From the NCBI GenBank assembly GCA_011037195.1, contig JAAEAF010000258.1, positions 1 to 64,000 of the forward strand: DNA of 64,000 bases, read 5' to 3'. Positions within the stretch are counted from its first letter, which is position 1; each line of letters starts with the position of its first letter. The notes beneath the pieces were generated by a model. That model ran no database searches and had not been told where the DNA came from. It saw only the letters and a list, made by a program, of their open reading frames with translations. The translations under genes were made by a program, and so were the position numbers. This document shows positions 34,301 through 46,300 of this stretch, piece after piece. Origin of the DNA: Triatoma infestans. Its lineage: Eukaryota; Arthropoda; Insecta; Hemiptera; Reduviidae.

Positions 34301-37300
34301 TGCTTCTAGGTAGACAAAATCTTAGGGCAGCATGCTGGTTCTTACCCAGTACCTCAGCGATACTAGTCCAGCGCGCTACCACTAAGCTTATCCTTTCTCA
34401 CTTCAATCTGTTGAGCTACACCTTATTTCCTGGGATTCTATCTGTCCGAGAATACTAAATTTTCTTGTTCTTGATCAGCAACGGATACTTCTACCAATTC
34501 ATGTAGACAGTTGACTTCAACTTAATGTTTCTGTCACGCACCAATCAACAAGTTTGTTGCGTGACAAAAACATGAAGTTGAAGCGCTACATAAATTGATA
34601 GCCTTGCTCGGAAAATGGATGAGCAACCGAAACCCGACGGGAACTTGAAACATAAGCGTGCTTCGACGGATAGACCCCAAAATGGTACCTAGCAAGCCGA
34701 CCTATCTCCACATACACTTTATTTGTTTGTAAAGACAAATAACACTCTATCAATCATTAGTGCCACGATTTTACTTTATTTCCCCAATTTTATAAGAGTT
34801 GCCGGAAACGTACTTCCAAACATACTAAAACAATCTTAAAAAAAGGTGAGAACCATTGTTATTTTGCATAATTACATCATAATAATAATAATTTAATCTT
34901 ATAATTATGTTTAGGTCGAGAGTGGCAAGAATTGCGTAAACCATTGGATAAACTGCTTACGAAAAAAATGATTGAATCAAATTTGGAAATGTTCTACAAT
35001 AAAGCTTTAAAATTTTGTGAAGTATTAAATAAATATGCGGTCACTGGAAAAGTGTTTAATGTAAGACATTATGTAGCGAATTTTGCTGTGGACACTTTGA
35101 GTGGTAACTATGTCTATAATGTAATATAAGATTTTTAAATCTTGAAGAAAAAAAGATTAGGCGACATAAAAATAAGACATAATAAATAAACTCTGGACAA
35201 AAGTATTGCATAAAATTTCAAAATATTATAATTTGAAGTTGAAACTTATTTTCGTTTTTTTTGTATGAATTCATGTTGTTGAACTCTAATCTAAAGAAAA
35301 AAAGATTAACTACCAAAAATTTAAGAACAACCTAGTTTTATTACACAGAATAAATAATAACAAAGCTCAAAAAAAAAAAAAAAAATCGGTAAAATTCAAA
35401 ATTAATATGGTTCTTATTTATTATCACTTCTTCATTTTTTTCCAAATGTGTTTAGTGATACTTCCTCTTGCTCTGATACCTGTTTTATTTAATTTTTTTC
35501 GTTATAATTATATTTTAAATTTATAAAAGAATATATCTGATGTCTTGTTCATTTATTTGATGGTTCCCTCCAGCAAGTTACGGCGCCTCCCATAGGGCGC
35601 GCCCCACAGTTTAAGAACCGCTCAGATAACGAAAGAGACCACTCTGGTCAATTCTACTCTCTTCACTTACATATTCCCTGCTATAATTCCAGCCACCAGT
35701 CTACTTTTTCTGATATACTCTTATGAATTACTCTCTGAATTACTCTAAATTCTCCAGTATTCCACTACTAACAGACAATTTCAATATATTACCTCATCCA
35801 CTTTCATATTTGCAATATCACTCTCAATAAACTTAAATATGGTTTTACATATTATTGTTTACTTATTTTCCTCATATCTTTACTACATTCAGAAAATACC
35901 AAGTTCATTATTGCTTAAAACTGACTGGAAGCTGAATGTACTTAACCAGTACCTTTTCCCCTCCGTGACTAATCCCTTGCAGAGTGCGCCGCTGACAAAG
36001 CTTACTCCATCCTTTCTGGAGGGGGTGGATGTTGTGGCTGTTATTAGAAGTAGTGTGAAGGCCATGTTGGGACTTCCTGTTAGCACTTCTACCGCGATAC
36101 ACCACGCTGTTATCGAGGTTTGGAACTTCCCTGATGTCAGTGGGAAGCGCCACTGCAACACCTGTCAATAGCCCAGAAGTTGTCTGAGGTTCCAAGTGCT
36201 CAATTTCAGCTTGTCTTCAATTATCAAGGGGAAGTAGGGCAGTTAATCAACCGCCTGGATTTAGATCCTCGAAAGGAAATCTGGTACACTTTGGAGTATG
36301 TAGGATAAGGCAGACACTTCAGGAAGGGACATTTGTTGAATGGGCGAAATGCAAGTGGCAGCGGATCGGTGTTCATCATTTTAAAGGATCTCCGCAAGGT
36401 AACCGATTAATTGTCAAGAAACAGTTGGTTTTCTGGCTCGGAATGGATCGATGCCATAAAATTGAACGCCAACTACGATACCCTTAGTTCCTCGCAAACT
36501 CCGCATGCTACGTTCCTGGTTTGGCAACCAGGTGGCAGGACCGCAAATGCGGCTGAGAATCAGAAATACCAGTTCACGTGCTAGGCAATTTTCAGAGTAA
36601 CATTTCTCACTTGACATCACCACCGAATAAAGCACGCATTGATGGAGCATCCAAATGATAAAGGCTATGAATGTTGCAAGGGTGTATGGCATGGTCACCA
36701 AGGGATCAACAAGGTATGGAGGTATCGTAACATTCAAAAAAGGATGAAAAGAAGACTAATAATGGACCGCCAAAACCTGGCACAAGCGAAAATGTAGACT
36801 GCGCTAGATGGATTGAGTGATGAACATTGCTTACAATAAAAATTGTAGAATTCGTCGTTGGGTGTAAATTCTCGGAAATACTATAGTCAGCTTTTTTTTT
36901 GAAGCGGGGGGCCGATGCACTGCGACCTTTTATCAGGTCTATTGTGCTATGCCCCCTGGATGCCGCAGGTTTGCCCACAGCACCCGAACAGATGTCCCAG
37001 CTGAACATCCGTTCTACAACACCTGCATCAGTCTGATATCCCTAAGGAACCCAGTATCCTGACGGGCTCTAGAGAGGATAATCCCCCTCCTCCAACTGGT
37101 AGCTACCCAGGTTCTTGAACCTTCTCTGAGTGGCAGCCTCGCAGTCTGTTAGGAGATACAATGGAGTTTCCTCCATCTCCCCAAAGAATCTCCATGAGCT
37201 ATCACTTTCCAAACCCAGCTTCACCAGGTGTCCTCTAAGTCGGCAATGCCCCGTGAGGAAACCCTTATGAACGCGGTGCTTGTTCTTGCTCAGTTCAATG

Positions 37301-40300
37301 CAGGCCTCCGATCTTCGTCGGTTATAATTTCCCAAGCAGATCATGACCTGCCGCAAACCGGGGAAGGAGTACCAGAGTTGAGATCTCCTCGTCTCCTCTT
37401 CCCTCCTAGGTTCTTCCAACAGAAACTGGTCGTTAACCCCACAAAAAAGGTTCCGGCCCTGGAAGTGGGGTCGTAGCGCCTATCTTGGCCAAGGCGTAGG
37501 CCATCTCATTCCCTTCAATGCCAACATGCCCTGGCACCCACCAAAGCACAACTTTGTTCCTCCTGCCTAGATTATTATGTTTATCTAGGCATTCCCAAAC
37601 CATTTTAGAGTTGATAATTGATGCACTCAATGCTCTAATGGCTGCTTGACTATCGGAAAGGATAATAATCTCCTGGTTCCTATATCCACTACCGAGGTTA
37701 AATTGTACACATCTTCCACTAGCGTATATCTCCGCCTGGAAGATGCTGGGAAATTTACCCATGGGTTGCGAGTGCTTGATCTTTTGACCAATCCCCCTCC
37801 CCAGTTCCCTCGAGGGTCTTAGACCCATCAGTATACCATTTAATGACATGTTCCTTAATGCCCAACAGAGCGGATTTTTTGCTCCACCCACTTTTGGTGC
37901 CCAGCTTCAACGAAAATTTTTTAGTGAAGCTGTATTTCTTAATCATACCATCTCTAGGGAGGTGCCTGAAGAGGGAGGATAAAAAACCGAAGAGGGACGT
38001 GAGGATAAAAACTCCCTAACCCAAGCCCCTAGAGATCCTAAAAACTGCTCCCTTCACCGCCCTTTTCACCACTAGGTGCAGAGGTGACAGATTGAGCGTA
38101 ACCTTCATCCCGGCGGTGGGACAAGTCCGCATTGCCCCCGTCATGCATAAGCATACAAGCCGCTGTACCTTGTCAAGAGTCCTCAACTGATACTACTTTG
38201 GTCGTGCTAAACCATGCCACTGCGCCGTAGGTGATGACTGGTCTTGACCACCATCCTCCAACATATGATGAGGGCGCCAGTGGCATTACTAACAATTGAT
38301 TCAATGTGTTTCTTCCACAGGAGTTCACTATCAAATGTTACCCCTAGGTACTTAACCTCCTGTTCCCACCCCAATTCTTCTCCAGCTAGCCGGATACTTT
38401 ACAGGCGTGGAAGCGTTCTCTTCCTGGTGAAGGGTATCGCAGTGGTTTTCGTTGGATTACCACACCACCCATTAGTAATATCTAACCCCCTCTGTATTAT
38501 GTCACGGAGGGTTTCTTCAAACTTCCCTCTAGCAATAATGACGACATCGTCGGCATATCCCTGACAGGAGATGCCGAGGTCCGTCAGCTTGCAGAGGAGC
38601 TCATCCACCACCAGGCTCCACATTAGGGGTGACAAAACCCCCCTTGCGGACAGCCACGAGTAGTGCGGGAGCGGATGGTCCGTTAGCCCACCTCTGTCTC
38701 TACCCTTCTATGTCCAGATAGGCACAGATAAGGCCGTTTCCTTAGCGTCTAGAGTCCTTTGGATTACATCTGTCAGCAGATACAGAGAAGTATCCGTCGA
38801 CCTTCCCGCTCGATATGCATGCCGACTGGGGTGCAAAGGCACCTCTGTCCTGATATAATTTTCCACGGCCTTCTCCATTGTCTTTAGAAGAAAAGACGTA
38901 AGGCAGATAGACTTAAAGGACTTGGGCATGGTGGCGTCCCTTTTCCCAACCTTGGGGATAAAAACCACCGAGGCACTTCTCCAGGCCTCGGCATATACCC
39001 GAGTGCCAAGCTACTCCGAATGATCCTAACCTATTGTAGAAGGGCAGGGAAGACCTCATCCACACCAGGCGACTTGAAGGGCTGAAAATTGTTTATTGCC
39101 CATTCTATTGTTGATGGCGTACAGATGGTTCTGGCCACCTCGCAGTCATTCCTTGTCGGTCTGCTGGGCCCTATCGTATCAGAACCATCCGCTGGTGGCA
39201 GGATCCCCGGAGAAGAGCACGTTGCTCCTCTTCCTGCGTATAACTGCCATCAGGTCTTTAAATGGTGACATCGTTGCTCCATCACCATGCTTGGCAATTG
39301 CCTTATGCAATCTGGCCACCACGGGTAAAGAGCTAATGTCCTCACAGAATTTCTTATAACTGGATCATTTAGCCTTCCTATTCTCCTTGTTGTAGGTAGT
39401 AAGCGCCGGCGTGTAGCTCTGCCAATCTCCAGTGCGCTTTGCCCTATTGAAGAACTTGCGCACCTTCACTCTTAGATTGGACAGATCCCTGCTCCATCAG
39501 AGGGCATCCCTTCAGCAAAGAAGTCTACTCACGGGTCAGCTGTCTTCAAAAGCGCCTACCATCGCCCTTTTCAGCTCCTCTACCCTGTGCTCCAGCTCCA
39601 AACGGCACTGCGGCACCATCGCAGTGTCGATTCGATTTAGAGCGCAGCCCAAATTGGTAACAAATTCCTCCTAATTTGTACGTCTGGGGTTTCTCCACTC
39701 CACTCCCACATCGCCAAGCCCCTCCAGATTGAATGTTCCCCTCCATAATTCGATGATCTGAAAGGGAAGGCTCGTCGGGGACTTCCCAGCTCCCAAAGAA
39801 CTGCCCGATGCTAGGACTGCGGAAAGTAATATCTAAAACCACCTCCCTTACCCTAGACACAATAATAGAATAGAAGCGAGTGGGGGTGAGCCTCATTCCA
39901 TTGCGACCTACAAGTTGAGGTCTATTGTGGATCACCTTAAGTTACAGAACAGCCCCCAGCTTTGCCCTCCTAATTAATCCTAGCAAAGCTGAGAGCGGCT
40001 CCGCCATGAAGCTTTCAGCTTCGGGATTGCCCGACCCCAATTGAAGAAACCTAATCCTAGACACAAACTTAGGTGACTCCCCAACATTAAAAATGTCTAG
40101 GTTATATTGGAGGATAAACTCTACAAGGAACTCATCTCTTTTGTTATCCCTTCTACTCCCCCACACACTGTTGTAGGCGTTCGCATCGCACCCAATGAGG
40201 AAAGGCAACTTCCGCTCCCGGCAGTATTCCACCAACCTCTGCACCTCCGCCGGCGGTACATCCCTGTCACCAACAAAGTAACTGGATGCTACCACAACGG

Positions 40301-43300
40301 CACGGCTGCTGCCTCCATAGTTCAGATGCGCCTAAATGGATACCAGATCCCGCATCGTAAATTCTGAAAAGCATGTGTAGTTCATATTATTTCTGATCAG
40401 GATGCAGGCCCTAGGATTTTCACTTTTAGCATCCCATACTACCTTGCTGTACTTACCTACAGTCCGCAAATCTGTCCTTTGACTGTCCACGGCTACTGAA
40501 TCAGCACCAGGCCAAGTAGCCTCTTGGCGAACAACCTCGCAATGGTGGCCGATGCCCCCTTTGCATAGTGCAAGTTCACCTGGGCTACCCCGGTGCTCAG
40601 TCCCGAAAGGTGCTAGCTCATGGGAGGTTGGGGAGAGCACCCCTCTTCCCCCAGGAGGTTCTCCTTTTCTTCGACAGAGAGACTTGCCCAGAGAGCTGAG
40701 AGATCCATTGTTCCCAAATATCCCAGGCTCTCTCGTCGCTGAGTGTCATACTCGAGCCCCGGGGATAAACTCTCCCTCGGTAGCTATTCCGCTGGAGTAG
40801 AGGTCAAAGGAGCTTGCTTCTCCTTAACGTGCCTTCACACTCCAGCTTCTTCCAGCCTCGAATGGGGAGCTTCCCAAACCGAAATCGGATGGAGCCTCCT
40901 CCCTTCTTTACTGCCTCGAACGACTGATCGTCGATCGCGGCAGTCATCAAGAGACCTCCGTTCTCCTCTTTATAGAAAAGGATTTTCCAAACCTTCGTCT
41001 TGACTCCCACGTTCTGGGCATCCACTAAGGCTTAAACCTTCCTGATCCCCTTCTCTGCACTCCTTGGAAAGAAAGTAGTGACGGTGTGCATCTTCGGGAT
41101 ACGTTCTACCGAGCAAGCCATCAGCTCCACTCCCGTCCAAGTATCAGTCGGCACCCTGCTTTGCAGCCAGTCCGCTGTGTGCTGCTCAAAACAATCCAAC
41201 TACAGCATCCCTGGACGAAAATCTATGCCCTCGAATTGGGCTTATGTCCCACCCTAGGGCTATCTCCTCTATATGGCATCCTCTAGTGCTGATAGCTCCT
41301 CAGCACTGAGTATTACATCCGAGAAACCTCGAGGCATCACCCCAACTGTCACCACCTGTGCTGCACCGGCATAGCTGGTGCCAGGTCAGCGAAGGCCTCG
41401 GTTCGCCCCCGAGGAGGTCCCGGGATTCACAATACCAGAAGCTGGCAGCCTTCTTCTTTTAACATCTTTCCTTTGGGAGGTGTTATGAATCGGTCCCGCT
41501 GGCCATGAGCACGCTGAGGTGGGCTACTGCCCTCCCGCTGTGCTCTGTGCTTTTCGGCCTCCGGTCTCGCTTCCTGGGGGCGCAGATACCACCGAACTCC
41601 TGCACCGCTGAGGCCTCTCCTAAAAGGGTCATCTATCGTCCCCGGTTGCCCTGGGGGCGGTGGCGGTAACGTCCTCTTCCTCCCGCTCCTTTTTCTACCC
41701 GGTGCCTCCTCCTTCTTTGCCACACCAGGAGGATGAGCGGGAGCCTCCCCACCACCGGTAGTACTGGGCCTGTTGCCAGCTTCACCCCCACCAGGAGCTT
41801 GCTCCTTGGATACCTGGGGTTCCTTTTGTACACTTCACCTGCTTACTTACTTGTGCTTGCTCAGCTTGGCGAGGAATACTCGTCTCGTTGATGCCAGGCA
41901 TACCCCGCTTGCCCATTCCACCCCACTTATGCTCCATTGTGGCTTGGGCCGCGGGTTGTAATGAAGCGGTAGCTACCCGCCTAGTTCCAGATTTAAGTTT
42001 CTTTAGTCTATTCATGGATATTCCCACGTACAGCTAGGGCTTCTCTTCGGTCGACTACATCAGAGCCCCGTATGATACAGCAAGGCCATTCATTACTATG
42101 CGGCCCGGTTTAAGGAAGGCACCGTTATACTACAGACTGTATTACTCTCTGGCGGCAAACCTACATGGGCACGGTACGCATAACACCCGTTTTAGGAGGG
42201 TGTCTCTGAGGCTACCTTTGGGGGCACCACCTCAGATGACCAGCGGGTACACCCTTAACCGCCGGGGGCTTTTATCGACGTCCAGTCTAGATCCGCCAAG
42301 TTTAGTTTAAAAAGGGGTCACCTCGAGAAGGATGGAGTAACACTAGATGCTGCATTCGGACGGTCTTGACGAATATGAGGTGAAGCCTGCTATTCACCCT
42401 GGAGCTTCCCACACAGAGCGGTGGAAAGCCCCTTGAATCCATAGTCGGCTTTTGCCTATCGCCATCAAAATTTTAGAGGCAATAATATTTCATCTTAAAG
42501 AGTATGGTGTGAAAGAAATGAATCACACAAATAATAAATTAAAATGATAAATAATTATTAATTGAAAATTACTTTCCACTGAACCAATGCACCATATATT
42601 TTAGTGTCAAATTTTGGATACAATCTGAATGAACTAGAGAAAGATAAACACAATTTAGGAGAAGTATTTGAAAGGTGAGCAGAGATAGATATCTCCATTT
42701 AAATAATAAATCCAAATGAAACTAAAATTAATGAGGAAAAATATTTTTCTATTTTTGTATTTAATAGTTGTTTGTTTATAGAATAATTGACAGCATCATA
42801 CTACATATTCTAGCGTTCCCTTTCTATATTGGGGCAAAATATGCAACTGTACGTTTGAGAAAATATACCAAACCACTATGGGATGCAGCTAATGAGGTAA
42901 GCTTAAAAATTAGATAAATATTGAAAATTAGTGATCTATATATAACTTTGGGCTACTCTTGTGCTTGAGGCTAACTTGGGCTAAGTTGTAGCATAAAGCC
43001 TTTGGGCAGTCTATTGTTAATAATATTGTGGGGATTATTTTGTATATTTTAATTTAAGGAGCGTCAACATCTATGGTCATTGGCGCACTGAGGCTTCTCA
43101 GTGCACTGCCGGCACCCGGACAGTGGTCTCTCGTTACAAACAACTGCCGTCACCAGACAGTGAGCTGTAGAGGTTCGTGGGAAGAAAAATTTAAGGGTAG
43201 CACACCTCGACTCGAACCGAGGTCCTCCGGGTGGGAATCCAGTACTATAACCACTTGGCTACTCCCTTCCTTTCTTTCCTTTATTCTTTTGTATTTTGTT

Positions 43301-46300
43301 TAAACATCACAAAATTTTATGCTAATTTCAACATTACGTCTGTTGTTTGACATACTGGATAAAGCTTAACCATAGAAACAGTTCCCATACTAATTACATT
43401 ATTATTAAATTTTTGGAAATCAGGAGTAATAAAGAAGGCTACTGCACAACATGGCCACTACAAGCATAATGGCTCCCCGGTTCCATCCACTATTTAGCCA
43501 CCTTAGAAAAATTCTCGTATGAAACACCTGCAATAATATCATTAACCGCATTAATTTTTACTTTTTACTTTCTCTTACTCCTAGTAAGAGGAAGTATTTG
43601 TAATCGTGTCAAATTTCGATATCGAGTTTTCACCGGAAATATCCGTTTTGAGTCCCCTGAGTCCAAAAAAGTGGTTTTGTAGCAAATTGTGTGGGTGTGT
43701 GTGTGTGTCTGTGTGTGTGTATGTATGTGAACAGCATAGCTCAAAAACGAAAAATCGTAGAAAGTTCAAACTTGATATTACGTTTAGGTATCACCATGGG
43801 ATCTGACGGTGCGTTATGTGTCAATATTCCTCAACCGGAAGTACCACTTTACTAGTTGTTTTTTTTACGTTTTTGCAATTTTCTCAAAAATGGCTCCGAA
43901 GATTTTCTTTAAACTTGGTATATCAACTACACATACAAAGAGCTACAACTTTTATTTGAAACATTTCTCCAGGAAAATTCATTTAAGGGCACTTCTGGGG
44001 GAGGGGTGGGGTTAGGTTTTCATCTTAACTGCTGTTTCAGTATATTAGACAATTCTGTCATCTAAATAATGTTAATTAGAATTAAATATGTTGTTGAAAT
44101 TCCGAGTTTGAAAAAAAATAGATAACCGGAAGTGCGTTTTTACTGAAATATAATTTTCAGTTTTCTGGTATTTTCTCGAAAATGGCTCCAACGATTTTCT
44201 TTAAACCATCGTTGTTAACTATACATATAAAGAGCTACAACTTTTATTTGAAACTTTTCCCCTGATAAATTCATTTAAGGGGACTTTTGGGGGAGGGGGG
44301 TTATGTTTTTCTTTAAAATGCTATCACAGTTGATTATACAATTCTGTCATCCAAATTGAAATAACTAGAAATTAATATATGACCCAAATTCCGAGTTTCA
44401 AGGAAATTAGTAAACCGGACAGTTTTACTGGACAGTGTTTTCACTTTTCGACGAATTTCATTAAATTTGGTACACTAACTATAAAATTTGTCAATTATAA
44501 TTTTGAGTACTGGAGTAAGAGAAAGTTGTGTGAGTGTTTCACACCAGATTTTTTTTTAATTCTAAAATTGAAATAGAAACTTCATTGATTTGCATATAAA
44601 CATGGAAATTTGTATTCAGTTGCTCTGACATAAGTATAAAGGAGATTCGGGTAGATGATGGTATGATTGAACCGTGACTGGTTGGTTGAGTCAAAGCAGG
44701 TATCATTTCAATGAAATTATATTGCAATCCAAAAAGCAGCACCAATAAATTAAAAAAACTCAATTAAAATCTAAAATATTACGTTTCTTACAAGACAGTC
44801 TTAGGAATTGTTCTCAAACACTAAACGCTTCTGTTTTCAGATGCTACAAGGAAGAATGGAGAATAAGAAAGTATTGGGAGGTAAGTAATTTACAATTGAT
44901 TAAAATACACTATCAATATTTTTCACAGTTTGCTAAAATTTGACTGTAATTCGTAATTAACATTGTGTTTAAAAAGTTAGGCATGACCCATATTAGTAGT
45001 TAAACATCAGTGATAATTTTCGTGGTAGCTAATTCAATTGACGGTATTGACCACTCTCAATCGTGGATGTCTTTATATTCAGTGTGATTTGCACTGAGCA
45101 GAATCATTTTATACACTGTTTTGAAACGTATTTTATTATGGCTTAACTGGGTTAGAAAGGGTTCCTCATACCTGACTAAGGTGACATTTTGTTTCTATTT
45201 TTAAAAGGCATTGTAATTTTAGTGCTTTATAGAGATAACAACAGTAAATTGAAAATGCGTAACTTAAATGATATTTTAAATAAACTTATATCTTCTATAT
45301 GTAATTGTTTAAATTATTTTAAATGTTAATCTTGCGATAGAACCATATTTAATTACGAAAGATTACCTGCATCAGTTAATGTATTATTATTATTATGCAA
45401 TATGTTGAGAAATTATGGAATAATTTATATTAAATATTCTTCCTTTTATATTATTTAATTACTCCTAGGAAATATAAATCCAAGGGCAGCAGGCTGGATT
45501 CGAACAGGAACCTCCATGTCACTAGGCCAGTGTGGTACCACTAATTTAATCCGTTCCCTCTAAAAGGTTTAGGTTAGATAGAACGTCTGGTTTAGTGCCT
45601 ACTTTGTTTAGTGAAAAGAAAACTGTTTTCTGTTGGTTCCCATGATGTTATCCAAAGGAAAGTCCAGCTTTAACTTTCTGTGTTAAAACAAGTACAAACA
45701 TATCCGCACACACACACACACACACACACACACCATTTTATAAAAATCACTTTTTCTGATGAAAACTAACATGAACGCAATACTTCATGTAACAAGTATT
45801 AAGCAAAAGTATAAAGACAAATAACTGTTAGCGGTTTATCTAAATCTATACCAGTATATTCATTTTTCGTTTAGGCATGACATATATAAATTTTAATTAG
45901 ACATGACATGAGTTTTTTATCTTTTAGGAGATTTATATCCTAATCTTACAAATGAACATCACAAAATTACTTTTTCCACTAAATGATTACAATGTTATCA
46001 AGTTTTTCACCTTTTAAAAACGAATACATATTGAAGTAGACCCCACTATACCATGGATACATAGGATAATTTATAAGTTCTGAGGACTTGAGACACAAGG
46101 CCACTGTGAGCTCTTAATTTGGGCTAGCTCAATGGAGAAGGGTTGGGTTCCGCCGAATGCAAGAGATAAAATAATTTATTAAAGAAATGAAAGTAATTAA
46201 ATAAATAAATAGGAATATATATATATATGTAGGATCTATTATTTAAACAGTACAGACACAAATTATTAAACTTTAAACACCTTTTTATTTACAACTTTTA

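Larger units (their letters stand above)
36892..42470 (-). mobile_element. Long RNase H LINE (LOA/I-like), near full length
   Basis: About 5.6 kb on the minus strand inside P450 intron 4: 5' region (42030-42470), Gag-like frames (40804-42027), endonuclease (39546-40640), reverse transcriptase (38399-38968), RNase H (37433-37946), C-terminal domain (37069-37419), and a short poly(A) tail at about 36892-36900. GC content is clearly higher than the surroundings. Every domain is split by frameshifts or stops. Confidence 0.85.

Noticed and set aside
41000..42300. Plus-strand ORFs in the GC-rich block
   Set aside because: Antisense shadows of the Gag region of the RNase H LINE; no domain on the plus strand.
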